The notes beneath the pieces were generated by a model. It was not told the DNA's origin, made no database searches, and was given only the letters and a program-made list of their open reading frames with translations. From positions 1,591,693 through 1,655,692 of the forward strand of contig NW_017803898.1 of assembly GCF_001625305.1 (NCBI RefSeq): a stretch of 64,000 nt of DNA, written 5' to 3'. This document shows positions 49,202 to 60,310 of the stretch, one piece after another. Made by a program: the position numbers and the translations under genes. Position 1 is the first letter of the stretch, and every line of letters begins with the position of its first letter. The stretch is from Branchiostoma belcheri. Lineage: Eukaryota > Chordata > Leptocardii > Amphioxiformes > Branchiostomatidae.

Positions 49202-52200
49202 CTACGAGCCGCATACAACAATGCTTTTAGAATTTTGTTTGCTTACAGTAAATATGAAAGTGCTGAGCATTAGAATGTAAATTGTAGCTTTCCAGTATGC
49301 AGTACTCGTGTTTTTATCCTCTTGACCAGATTTGGTCACATTTGTGCATTTAGCCCATCTGGGCAAGAACATGCCATAAAGATTCATATCATATCGCTTA
49401 TACTTTTGTTTGTGTACCTGTATTTTTAATCCATGTTTTGATATGGGGCCTGTGCCTGAAATAAAGAATGAATTGAATTGAATTTACCGTATGGTTCCTG
49501 TAGCAGTCGCAGAGTGCCATCACGGAGACAAAGCATCTTGTTCAAGATGAAGAGGCTGTAATTCTTGGCGAGATAGTCGCTCAGCTTCATAGACAACGCG
49601 AAGTCTCTTGCAGCATCCTTCAGGTCTTCTTTTGTGTCTTTAAGACGGAGAGCACGCTGGCCGGATGTGAGATACACACTTGCCACGAGCTCGACAAGGA
49701 AGGATCGTTTACGGGTAGGTTTGTCGTAGGCTGCATTTTCCTGCACCAGTTTCTGGAGCTGCAGCTGCTGCAGTGGCTCACAATGCTTGGCGTTGAAGGA
49801 CACCTAGACAGAAGGAAACAAGCATGTTTGAGACTACTCTACAAAGCTATTAATTATGTTTACCGAAGGAAAACATATTGCTATTGCTACGTTTCCTCTT
49901 CTTCTTCTCTAAACCAAAAAGGTCAATGACCTGAACCAGACTGTCTGTTACCTTGGTAACTAGTGTTGGGTTACATCATGTTGCAATTTTATAGCTGGAG
50001 GGATTAGACTGTTTGACCATAGAGGACAACAGAGAGAGAGGGAGAAAGAGAATATAGAATTTATACCTGTTGCATGAGCTTGGGGCGCCCCCTATCGTGC
50101 AGTTCCGCCCTCAGCACCTTGATGTTAGGGTACGTCAGAAGCTGGTGGGTCATCTGTTGGGCGTAGACGTCTTTCTTAAAGATCTTTTCGCCAGTCTTCA
50201 CCAACTCAGAACAAGCCTTGTCGTCAAGAACCCCGTGTGCCAGCGATGGGCAGATTTCCTTACAAATCTCTTTAGCTCGCTCTACCATCTCTTTTGCCTT
50301 CTGTGTCTGTTGGCGTTGGTTGTAGAGGTAAGCGGCGATTTCATACAGACGCACAAACGCTGGCTGGAAAGCTGATTTCTCGCGTATGATGCTCATCATT
50401 GGATGACCCAAAAGGACTTCCACGTGTGGTAAGAGGCGTGAGTTGTGGACGCTAGCCTGGAACCCTCTGGTGTCTTTGTTGAAGAACACTAGGAAAGCTT
50501 TCACGAGTGCTTCCAACATTGTCATCACCAGTGTTTCATCCTTGGAAACCATACGCTTCAGAGCTGCTTGGGTTTGACGATGCACGCTAAGGGTGAGGAT
50601 AGCACCTCCAATGCTAGACCGCCTGTCTTCTTGTATCTTCCCCAAAGAAAGCGACTTCAGCGCCTTGACGAATTCATCCGTGCTAGGATCTGTGCCAAAC
50701 TGCATCTTGTAGGCGTGGTCTAGGATCAGAATCGGTATGTCGTTCTGCATTAGGAATCCTGCCATCTTCAGCATCGTCGCTTCTATCTCACCCATTCTGT
50801 TTGTGACCGAGAGTTCCACCGCCTTGTACACTATCTCTTCAGGATCGCTTAGCTGTGCGTCTGCCTGTCCGTTCATACGGCCTCGGAGTTCTCTGAGATA
50901 CCGCTCAGTAGAATTCGTTCCAACCGCCGCCATGAGATGGCTTCTTGCGAGAGACAGCCCATGCGGGCGGCAGTCGAAATGTTGCGCCAGCTCCAAAATA
51001 GTCACCCTGTCTTCACCAACCGCTGGGTTCATGAAGGCTACGACTTCCTCGTCGGAAAATCTGCTCATGGCATGACTTGGAAACGGTTTGCCGTTACTTT
51101 TGTGTAGATTGCTATCTCTGGTGGTGACGATTACCTTCATCACGCCCTTAAGGTTTCTCAAGAATTCTCTTGGAACGACCGAAATGTTTTGAACGTCGTC
51201 GAAAATGAGTAGGATTTTTACACCCGTAGCTGCAAGAGCGTTTAAACGGTCGTAGACTATGTCTACCAAAGCGCTTTCTCGGTCTGTGGGTTGTTCTAAC
51301 TCTTTCGCAAGTTCCCGCAAGTCTTGAGTAACGGAGGCTTCTGACAGTCCCTCGACATCGTCTTTCGTACCTCCAAAAAACCAAGTGATGTGTGAAGAAT
51401 TCTTCAATTGGAAGGACTCTGCGGTTTTACTGGCTGCCTCAGTTTTGCCACTTCCGGAAGGGCCATGAACGAAGACGACCTTTTCTTTGTCCACTTTCTC
51501 TTCTAAGCGACGAAGGTCTTCAGTTTCAAAGTAGCCTGCTGCAGGTAGTGGTACGTTTGATATGCTACATGCGGTTGTATCCACCCTTTTGTAACCTGTA
51601 AGAAAAAAAGTCAGAAAGTCAGAAAAGGAAGATGTTACCTGTTCCACTGTGCTTAATTTGATAAAAGACAGACAGGATACTTTAAGATTATAATAGCCTG
51701 TGTCAAAGCATGGAATTCGTCTTAAATTGCTATTGCAGAACTCCATAAATCGATAAATTGACTAATTCTATCACTTCTGACTTAACTAATGGCAACATAT
51801 TGCACACGATATAATAAATAGTTAATCCTTACTCAAACACATTCATGTATATGGTGACAGGAGTCTAAATCCCTCCTGCTATAAAATTGCAACATGATGT
51901 AACCCGACACTAATTACCATGATAACTTCCGTCTGGTTCAGGTCATTGACCTTATTGGCTTGGAGAGAAAGAAGAAGAGGAGGAAACAGAGCAAAAACAA
52001 TATGCTTTCCTTTGATAAACATAATGATACGACAAAGTACGTTGAGCATCAGAAACGTCTCTTACCTCTGTGCTTTTCCGAGCGTATCAGACAGATCACT
52101 AACACCGCTATCAAGATGACCATTGTAACAACGCCGACGCTGATGAAAATGATGTCTCTCGTCTTAAGCCCACCTACGACAGAAGAAAAAAAATTGTCAC

Positions 52201-55200
52201 GATCTGACATGTTTGACATTGTGTTCTTAACTCAAGAATTTTAAACCTTATCTGTTAATATTTACTAATATGACATTACATGACATAATTGTGGAAAATA
52301 AACCAGTCTACTGCTTCCACTACTACTATTACTACTACTACTACTACTTCTACATTATTCCAATTGTGGAAAATAAACCAGTCTACTACTACTACTCTAT
52401 TACTATTACTACTCCTACTACTCCTACTACTACTACTACTACTAAAAGCGCAATCTATCGACTTAACACAAACAGAGGCATCGAAAACACAACCTCCACG
52501 GGGGTAAAAAAAAACTTACCAGTTGGTACCGGAGCAGGCCTGTCGGCCGAAGGTAACACGGTAACTATGTGAGAGAAGGGTCATGTTCAATCAGTAAAGT
52601 TATATAAAAATAATTGAAATAGACCTAAACGCATCACAGAAAATTGAGTGACTTCATCAAACTTAGCTCACCGTTGCCGTTGATACGAATGTAGTGTGAA
52701 TCTACATTATATCCGGACAGTCTTCCGTCTCTGATAGCGGTCCGTAATGTTGTCTTCACCACGGGTAGGATTCTTTGTCCTGCTGTCACCTTCAGATGTG
52801 CAATAACACTCCTGGGGTTGGGTTCATCCGTACCGGGTCTGCCGTCATATTTGAATGGAAAATTAGCATATACAAAATGATTTATATCTAGAAAGGCGAC
52901 AAAGCAAATGCATCATATTTACCTGCAAATGATCTAGCCTAACAAACTACTGCTCTGTTTATTCTCACTTAAACACATTCATATATGTATATCTGGAGAC
53001 CAGCCTCTCCAACACTTGCTACATAATGTAATCCAACACCACAGGGTACCTGCTACAGCACTAGTTACCAAGGCGACAGATGTCTGGTTTACGCTTGGAG
53101 AAGAAAACATAATAAAAACATTTGAAAGGAAGACAAAAAAAACTTCTGACTCACCCGAAGCCTAGAACTTCGGGAGGGCTGATGTGATGACTCGGCCACA
53201 CTAATAATGGAAGCTGAAATAAATATGGTTCAATATTGGACCGTGGATAAGCAAAATCTATCTTAGAGTCCACTAAATAAAACGTTGTTATTCTTGATGA
53301 AGAATAATCTAAATGGTATATGATTGTCAGTATAGTCAGTACAATTCTAACAATTCACATAAAGATAATAGAGTGAAGTCGCCTTTTTGTATTTCTTTTA
53401 TACGGTATAATTTGGGAATTTCAAAACTTACATTCCTTGCGAGGTCCCTAACTCTTTCCAACAAGTCCTTATTCTCGTCAGAACTTGGGTCAGGTGAAAT
53501 GTACGGTTCATTCACCAGCCTCAGGGACGCTTTAAAGCTGCTCAGCGCTGGAAGTAAAACAAAATAAAGAAATCAGAAATTTTAAACTTCCTTGGAGCAT
53601 GAAGAGCCTTCGTGGCCCTCATTTTTTTTATATTCCAACATGTAATCACCAGACATGGTGACGGCACACTCAAGTTTTTTCAACTTATATTAATGCCACC
53701 ACCAACACAGGGGACGATACAATACTCATTTTTACCTGAGCGAAGTGAGGGAAGTCGTGTAAAGTGGCTAAAGGGCACAAAATCGGTGGCATGTCAGGAC
53801 TCGAACCCGGGACCTCTTGGTTTCGAGTCAAATACATAAACGTATTTACATATATACGTTCATGTATATACGTATCCGTATATTTATCCGTATATGTATA
53901 TACGTATCCGTATATGTACGTATACGTATAAGTTCACGTATAGACATATACGTATATACATATACATATGTACGTATATGTGTATACGTATACGTATATA
54001 TGTATATACGTATATATGTATATACGTATACGTATAAACATATATATATGTATATGTATATATGTGTATATGTGTATACGTATATGTTTATACATATACG
54101 TATACGTATATACATATACGTATATACATATACGTATACGTATATACATATACGTATATACATATATACGTATACATATATACATATATACGTATACGTA
54201 CATACATATATAAACGTATACGTATATGCATATACGTATATGTATACAGGTATACGTATATATGTATATATGTATATACGTAAATGTATATACATATACG
54301 TATACGTATATACATGTACGTATACGTATATGTATATACGTATACGTATATACATATATACGTATACATACGTATATATGTGTATATACGTATACGTATA
54401 TACAGGTATACGTGTACGTACATGTATATACGTATACGTATATGTATATACATTTACGTATATACATATATACGTATACGTATATACATATATACGTATA
54501 CGTATATACATATATACGTATATGTTTATACATATACGTATACGTGTATATGTACATATATACGTATACGTACATATTTACGTATACGTATATACGTATG
54601 TACGTATACGTACACGTATATACATATACGTATATGTATATACATATACGTATATACATATATACGTATACGTATACACATATACGTATATACATATATA
54701 CGTATATATGTATACGTATATACATATATATATACGTATATACATATACACATATACGTATATATGTATATACATATATACGTATTTATGTATATACGTA
54801 TATACGTATACGTATATACATATATACGTATACGTAAATACATTTATACGTATACGTATATACATATATACGTATATAAATATACGTATCCGTGGAGCAC
54901 TCTACCGCTACGCCACACGACCCCAGGGCCCTCATTTTACAAACTTCTAGTGTTTCTTGAATACATTTGAACCGTCGATGGGATGGTATATTGCAACTGT
55001 TTCTGGCGTTGCACCCTTCCTGAATTCCTCCACATACCACCCACTTACTTTCCATTAATCAACTGTTTAAATCACCTCCCAAGTAACCGAAGCTGTCAGC
55101 GCTAGCTCACCGGTAACAAGACAGTTGACATGCATTACTACCCAAGAGCGCCTTTAGTTTGCGATCGCACGGCAATCGTATGGCAATCGTACGACAATCT

Positions 55201-58200
55201 TACGACAACCGTACGACAATCTTATGACAATAGTACGACAATCTTACAACGAACATACGACAATCTTACGGCGACTGTGGCCGGGAAGTTTACAGAGTTA
55301 CACAGGTCTTAAAGTGGCAATATGAATAAATATTTAAGGAAAAGCTATATGCGTCAAATAGCTCTTTTTACGTATAACCTACCGTCAGTTGTTACCGTTG
55401 CCCATGCACAGGGGCTGGGTCCGAGTCTGTTCTCCGCCAAGGCGCAGACTCGGTAACTGGTGTTGGGGCGGATACTGCTGGGGTCCTGGATATGGAACGT
55501 CACTTTTCCTAGAGTAATGAAAGCACAATGAAATCAATCTCCACGTAGAGCCTTCGATGGCAAGGCAGTACCTATTGCTAATGGTAGCTGCTTTGCCAAT
55601 GGATATTGTCTTGTCACTGTGGGATCTGCTTGTAGATTTAACATATTAACTTCCAAGTAGTAGTTTTTGACGTTTTTGCTGAAAATATGTTTCACTTTGT
55701 ATTATTTGCCTTCATCTAGAAAACGGGGCCATGCTAAAACGTTACTAAATATCACAAAAAACGTTAACACTAAGACTGAGCTGGATACTATATGCTTAAT
55801 AATTTTAGTAAATCTCTTGAGATCACTATAATTTACAATTGCTAAGTAATGTGTCGGTCTTAGGACACGAAGTTGGTACACAGAAAGCTTTTTTTTATAT
55901 TCACAGTTTTTGTAAAGTTAACACTTCCTTTAACCGAAAAAAAACTCGATGACACTGACCATTTTGTAGAGTGTAGTCACTGAAACTCCGTAGGTTCACT
56001 TGGTGCTGAAACACGCGAACGGAGGGGGTTTGAAGATAACCTCCGTCGTCATCGCCTTGTTTGAAGGTGACGTCAAAGGCATAAGGATGGATGTCGTGCA
56101 CTCTCAAGTCGCTAGGGGGATCTGGGGAATCTGGGTGAACATACAAAAAAATCCACAAAAAGAACTAGAAAGGTAACAAAAGTAAATACATAATGTTTAC
56201 CTTCGCATGGGTATGGTCTAGCTCAACTACATTGTACTTGCTACATAATACTGTAATTTAACACCACAGGGTCTCTGCTACATTACGTTACCATGGTGAC
56301 AGACGTCTGGTCCAGGTCATTGACCCTTATGTGTTTTAGAAAAAGAAGAAACAGAGCAAAATCATACGTTTTCCTTCTGCGAAGGTATTGTACTACATCC
56401 AAGATATACAGAGGTGCCGAAACATGATACACTAGTGCTGTGTAAGTATATGCACACCCTGCCAACTAGTGTTCGATTCGAGGTAACCTCTCTCATAGAA
56501 AGGATATTCCCAGTCACGCAATGCAGCTGTAAAAACGTGTTTTGAAAACAAAACACAGAAAGCGGAACTTCAAACTACCATCACGGTCATCACGACACAA
56601 AGAGCACACTCATTGTGGGACTCTCCTAGCTAAAAGAGGAAGCCACACCCCATTCATACTCAAAAAGGGGAATGCCGCACTATATGGGTAAGTACCATAA
56701 AATGTAAACAGAAAGCCCCATTAGCTAGACTATAGTTTTTCGAAATGACCACTTTGAATACGATTCAGTCAGACTAAGCAAAGGCAACGAGCAAATAGCT
56801 AGACTGAAACGTTAGTATTAGTAAAGATTATTTCTAATATAGATAACAAAAGCCCCACTGCAGTTCCAAAAAAGCTGCTAGGGGAGGAGGGGTATACGCC
56901 ACGTCTTTGCAAACCAAAAGATTAGATCTACTACAGACGTCTGGTTCAGGTCATCGACCTTATGTGTTTGGAGAAGAAGAAGAGGAAACAGAGCAAAAAC
57001 ACTACGTTTTCAATCTGCGAAGGTAAAAATTAAAAAAAAAAGCTCCACGTTGTTAAGCACACTTACGTCTGACTCTGAGCCTCCACTCCTGACCCCTGAC
57101 CCCTCCTTGTGTGCACCTGTATGACCCCAGGACGTAGCGGTCGGTCGAGTCCACGGAATCGTCGTCCCTGGCAACGGGCCTGATTTCGAGACTATTTCCG
57201 CGCACTAGCGACAACCGGCCTTCGTACCTGGGTTCTAGAATCACAAACCCTTGCGATTCTGGAAAGATTTGAAAGAGAGGAATATTACAGCAAGCACATG
57301 ACCTTTGATTTGGACTTGGATTTATGTTTCTATGATTTCTGTACTTATGTTTATGTTCTGGTGTCTTATAAGCCCATATGGACTGGGCGACAAAGAAGGC
57401 TCGCATGACACGAAAAAATTGATAAATTCATGCACTTATTCATTCATTCATCCATTCATTTTCATATCAGAAACAAAATTGAATTTTGATTGACTTTTCG
57501 CATTTGGGCTGAACTTTCAAGATGGCCGACCTATGACGTCACAAGTCATCATGGCGGCGTCCACGGACCAAACGTTAAAACAAAACATGTTTCATATCAA
57601 AAGTTTGTCAATGAAATTTCATGCCTTCTTCCTTCATTTCTATTGTCAACTTACACTGGCAAACCGCCAACTAACCCTAAGGAAAAAAAAACTCCTGAGC
57701 CCCCCGTTTATTGTTGAAAATGGACTAGTCCAGACATATTGTATATTCCCATTGTTCAAAGTGCTTTCTCAGTAGGCCCTTCTCCACCACAAAACATATA
57801 AGCAAACATTGGCTGTTATTTTTACAGTCGTCGGTTTACAAACGCAAATATTAGCTTACTCCCACATCGGGGTACGGTAGAGCACGCATATAGTTTATAG
57901 CTTTTAAGTGTTATTTGCCATACATTGTATCCAATTCAATTGTTGCGCAATAAACTTGACTATCTTTGGCTATATATAGTTTGACTGACGTTGCATCCAG
58001 AACCGTGCTTTAAATTTATCCAGAACCATGCTTAGGCACGGTTATGGATAGTCAACGCGTATCCAGAAACGTGCCTGGGGCAATTCTACGTTCCTAGATA
58101 CGCGGAGACTATCCAAAACATGCCTAACCCTAACCGTAACCCGTTTTTAATTGGGGTATAACAAAATCAAAAAAGGAAGGGAAAACTAGACAAGAGAGAC

Positions 58201-60072
58201 AAGAGGTTTCTTAACTATTTTCTTTTTTACTGTCGTAACACATAGAACTAGCTCCCTATATAGGCACGGTTTATTTATTCATTTATTTTTATTTTCTGTC
58301 ATCTTTATACACTTCTTTTCTGGAGACTATATACATTTCTACATTGTACCTGGAAATTTTGCAAGAATCTGGATGCTGCGGTCCTCGTGGTGTTGAATTA
58401 TCTCCCAAAAGAGTGACTTTGACGAATCGAAGTTGACTTCACACGGCAGTACGACATTCCCTCCTTCATCAGCAAATATTTCTTCAGCTTGAAAATATGA
58501 AAACAAAAATAAATTATTCACACAAAAATCGCAAAAGATCTTTCACGAATCTCTTTTCATTGATTTCAGCAAATTTCTTGCTGATAGTATCTGTACATCT
58601 CCCCATTGGTTTCCATATATGGCGACAGGTATGCGTAAGGCAGGAAATAAAAACAGGATATGAATTATCATTTTCTCGGACCTGCCCCCCCCATGCAGAC
58701 CCTCTGATAATGCTTACGTTTCGTACACTGAAAAGGGGAAGTCAATTATCCAAAGCCCAAATTCTCGACTGTGCCGTTGGCGATACCCAAATTCTTTATT
58801 TCCCAATCCCAAATTCCCCTAAAATTCCCTCACATGTCCCCAATATTACTATAGAAACCACAGGGTTAAAGTACAGGATAATCAAATAAGCATTACTAAG
58901 CCTTACCGGCTTTCCCTGTGTGTACCAGCAAGCCAAAGAACAGCAAACACCACATGGCACGTACTATTCTTGAGTTGGTGCCTGTAGTTAGATTGTGAAG
59001 AAAAGACAACATTATTGAAGAAAGTCTTGTAGTCAGTACGCATAAAGTTCTACACCCTTTCCTTCCCATACTAGTCGTATGAACGTTGTACGACCGGAAA
59101 TCTGACCCTATTTCGAACGCCGTTCTGTTCGAATTACGTCAGATCGAACACGGTTCGGGTTCTAAAGAGGCCCAAATTTGACCACCGTGAAATGTGACGG
59201 CATTGTCGGGATATAGTCTTGCCTGCCGTTGCAAAAATTAACTGTTTTGTCACGAAAAAAATGGTGCCTAATACAGCAGATCATTGTGTGCGGTTGGGTC
59301 TGCAATTCTCTCTCTACATAATCACATTATTCCTCTAAAAGACGTACCCTTAGGCGATACTACACTACACAAAATACTGTTTTGTTATGTCTAGAGCCAG
59401 GGACATTTTACCACGTCCTTGCTAGAGCCTTGCCAAATATACGCAAAATTTACAATCGTTACTGTTTATAAAGGCTTAAGTATACGAATGTAAACTGTAC
59501 TCTAGTTAGAATACTACGTACGTACCAGTTTAAGGTCTTGGTTGAGGTGACGGGACTGGGTGAGGGGTATCACTTCTAAATCTAACCGAGGCTTAGTGTA
59601 AACACATTTTTAAACAGAGCTCGAGCTACGTACATACATGAGTGGTTTCCCACGGTCCAAATTACACTTCGTAGGCGGCGTGTATTATCAGCAAATAGAC
59701 TCCCAATGTTACACAAAGCAATAAAATAATACCCCTACCGGTTGCAACTCAGGTTACGCCTGCACCGCGCCAATCGCGACACGCAAACCCGAGTTCCTAC
59801 AGGTCACTACCATCTCACAAAGACTGTCAGGGACTGGAATACGCTTCCACAGGCCATACCCAAAATCCAAGAGGCCGACAAGTTCGAGGAAGCAGTCATA
59901 CTACTACACTTGAGGAGCAATTAAGAGCACAGCGCACTCCCCCGTGTGTCTTAACCCAACTGAGGGGTGTTACGCAATACCTGTTTAAGATCACTACTAC
60001 GGACTACTAAGTATACTTACCAGAATGTAGTAAGGCGTCCTCCATGTCTATGTGAGACCTTATTGTCCTCAT
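48450..60072 (-). CDS. Transmembrane Ig-FN3-SEA receptor with cytoplasmic NB-ARC and TPR-like domains
   Basis: The minus-strand exons are 60072-60021, 58981-58907, 58487-58350, 57258-57067, 56130-55960, 55508-55383, 53547-53432, 53214-53156, 52838-52672, 52564-52520, 52173-52066, 51595-50067, 49803-49488 and 49201-48450. All have GT-AG borders and the joined frame is open throughout. Counting from the Met at 58955 (1255 residues), the domains are: signal peptide 1-16; V-type Ig 17-126; fibronectin III 127-225; SEA-like 226-339; transmembrane helix about 360-382; NB-ARC from about 415. The NB-ARC has P-loop GPSGSGKT (435-442), kinase-2 LLIFDDVQ (about 519-526), TTRD (548-551) and a GLSLA motif in place of GLPLA. 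A winged-helix-like region and TPR-like helices follow. NB-ARC proteins are signalling switches that oligomerise on nucleotide exchange; here the switch would be driven by an extracellular ligand. The exon chain is strong; the ligand and the output are unknown. Starts at 60072 or 60045 would add 26 or 17 residues. Confidence 0.82.
49488..49803 (-). CDS. Receptor exon 13: helical repeat region
   Basis: 105 codons of amphipathic helices, phase 0 to 1, weakly TPR-like ([20 protein letters not shown]). Confidence 0.85.
49856..50020. mobile_element. Family D MITE in receptor intron 12
   Basis: Has TTTACCGAAGGAAAACATAT, GACCTGAACCAGACTGTCTG and GGTTACATCATGTTGCAATT. Confidence 0.65.
50067..51595 (-). 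CDS. Receptor exon 12: NB-ARC and winged-helix-like region
   Basis: A single 1529-nt exon, phase 1 to 0. It carries the P-loop, kinase-2, TTRD and GLSLA motifs, then a region with LSLGKI and [15 protein letters not shown] typical of the ARC2/winged-helix part. All key nucleotide-binding residues are present. Confidence 0.92.
51826..52025. mobile_element. Family D MITE in receptor intron 11
   Basis: TCCTTACTCAAACACATTCA, TTGCAACATGATGTAACCCG and TTTCCTTTGATAAACATAAT in family order. Confidence 0.65.
52066..52173 (-). CDS. Receptor exon 11: transmembrane helix
   Basis: 36 codons, phase 1-1. The hydrophobic run [20 protein letters not shown] is followed by RSEKHR, a positive-inside stop-transfer. 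Confidence 0.9.
52520..52564 (-). CDS. Receptor exon 10: juxtamembrane linker
   Basis: 15 codons, Pro-rich (RPAPVPT), phase 1-1; found between SEA and membrane exons. Confidence 0.7.
52672..52838 (-). CDS. Receptor exon 9: last part of SEA-like domain
   Basis: Phase 2 to 1. RSVIAHLKV stands where SEA domains have the G-SVVV cleavage strand; it is followed by a helix and [16 protein letters not shown]. Confidence 0.75.
52915..53130. mobile_element. Family D MITE in receptor intron 8, diverged
   Basis: CTCTGTTTATTCTCACTTAA, ACATAATGTAATCCAACACC and GTTACCAAGGCGACAGATGT. Confidence 0.55.
53156..53214 (-). CDS. Receptor exon 8: middle of SEA-like domain
   Basis: 59 nt, phase 0 to 2, too short for ORF finders. 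It links the helix of exon 7 to the PPEVLGFG strand. Confidence 0.72.
53432..53547 (-). CDS. Receptor exon 7: first part of SEA-like domain
   Basis: Encodes a strand [12 protein letters not shown] followed by a helix ending in [11 protein letters not shown], as in SEA domains. Phase 1 to 0. Confidence 0.72.
53788..54925 (-). repeat. tRNA-like sequence split by satellite
   Basis: On the minus strand, TGGCGTAGCGGTAGAGTG (54915-54898) is an A-box/D-arm. About 1.1 kb further on, GGTTCGAGTCC (53807-53797) is a B-box/T-arm, preceded by CTCGAAACCAAGAGGTCCC, the 3' anticodon-arm side. Taken together they look like one tRNA-derived unit (a tRNA relic or SINE head) opened in the anticodon region by TACGTATA satellite. 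It is not a functional tRNA gene. Confidence 0.6.
53835..54893. repeat. TACGTATA satellite, about 1.06 kb
   Basis: Self-complementary words (TATACGTA, TATATACATATACGTATA). It is open in all six frames and yields Tyr/Ile/Arg/Val-rich artefact frames of up to 377 residues. Lies in receptor intron 6. Confidence 0.97.
55170..55275. repeat. Short tandem repeat ACGACAATCTT
   Basis: About nine degenerate 11-12-bp units in intron 6. Confidence 0.8.
55383..55508 (-). CDS. Receptor exon 6: second half of FN3 domain
   Basis: 42 codons, phase 1-1. [18 protein letters not shown] is the characteristic F-G strand pattern of fibronectin III. Confidence 0.87.
55960..56130 (-). CDS. Receptor exon 5: first half of FN3 domain
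   Basis: 57 codons beginning with PDPPSDLRV, a typical FN3 opening. There are two tandem acceptors (exon starting 56130 or 56121) in the same frame; the first gives the fuller domain. Confidence 0.82.
56190..56392. mobile_element. Family D MITE in receptor intron 4
   Basis: ACATAATGTTTACCTTCGCA left end; GTTTTCCTTCTGCGAAGGTA right end; internal part shortened. Confidence 0.7.
56935..57030. mobile_element. Family D MITE fragment in receptor intron 4
   Basis: Right half only: AGACGTCTGGTTCAGGTCAT to TTCAATCTGCGAAGGTAAA. Confidence 0.65.
57067..57258 (-). CDS. Receptor exon 4: second half of V-type Ig domain
   Basis: 64 codons, phase 1-1. [15 protein letters not shown] is the D-E strand region, and a YRC motif gives the F-strand Cys. 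The Ig domain is thus split by an intron. Confidence 0.85.
58350..58487 (-). CDS. Receptor exon 3: first half of V-type Ig domain
   Basis: 46 codons, phase 1-1. It has the B-strand Cys in VVLPC and the C-strand Trp in SLFW, preceded by DEGGNV, the usual Ig pattern. Confidence 0.85.
58907..58981 (-). CDS. Receptor exon 2: signal peptide
   Basis: The ATG at 58955-58953 encodes [16 protein letters not shown], a classical short signal peptide with likely cleavage near the exon end. Donor GTAAGG, phase 1, the usual phase before Ig and FN3 modules. Confidence 0.82.
59095..59195. repeat. Dispersed repeat related to 22146-22340
   Basis: TTCGAACGCCGTTCTGTTCG and AAATTTGACCACCGTGAAAT match the other copy in inverted orientation. 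Confidence 0.65.
59742..59924 (+). pseudogene. Non-LTR retrotransposon tail remnant
   Basis: The plus frame contains [14 protein letters not shown], the R-x-WN-LP signature found at the C-terminus of many LINE reverse transcriptases, followed by a short helix and a stop. It lies in receptor intron 1, opposite strand. The RT core is absent. Confidence 0.7.
60021..60072 (-). CDS. Receptor exon 1 (5' leader or N-terminal extension)
   Basis: It ends at a strong donor GTAAGTAT and has in-frame ATGs at 60072 and 60045, open into exon 2 in phase 1. If translated, it would place about 17-26 polar residues before the hydrophobic signal. The better signal peptide starts at the exon 2 ATG (58955), so this exon may be untranslated. 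Confidence 0.5.
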
Positions 60073-60310
60073 GATGGCAGGTACGCAAGGCTAAGCAGCT
60101 CGAAAAAATCACGCCTCGGTCCGTTTACTCCTGGCCTTATAAAGCAATTGTACAAGGCTACGAAACTATCGGTTCAAGTGGCCCAAATTTTCGACTATGC
60201 CGTTGACGTTTACCTAAAGCCTTACTTCGCAATCCAAAAGTCCCCTTCCATGCCCCCAACAATACAAACCACACAAGGCTAAGCAGATCGAAAAACTCAA
60301 CGTCTCGATT
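60045..60310. repeat. Duplicated sequence upstream of the receptor
   Basis: AAGGCTAAGCAGCTCGAAAA (60089) recurs at 60277 with small changes; GCCCAAATTTTCGACTATGC (60181) also has a relative at 58746. Copies thus flank exons 1 and 2. Confidence 0.6.
60100..60145 (-). promoter_or_regulatory. Candidate receptor promoter (TATA-like)
   Basis: The minus strand reads TTTATAAG at about 60144-60137, about 65 bp before the first in-frame ATG at 60072. There is no transcript evidence. Confidence 0.35.

Noticed and set aside
53817-54950. Long open frames on both strands rich in Tyr, Ile, Arg and Val
   Set aside because: They are produced by the TACGTATA satellite, which has no stop codon in any frame; no start context or domain.
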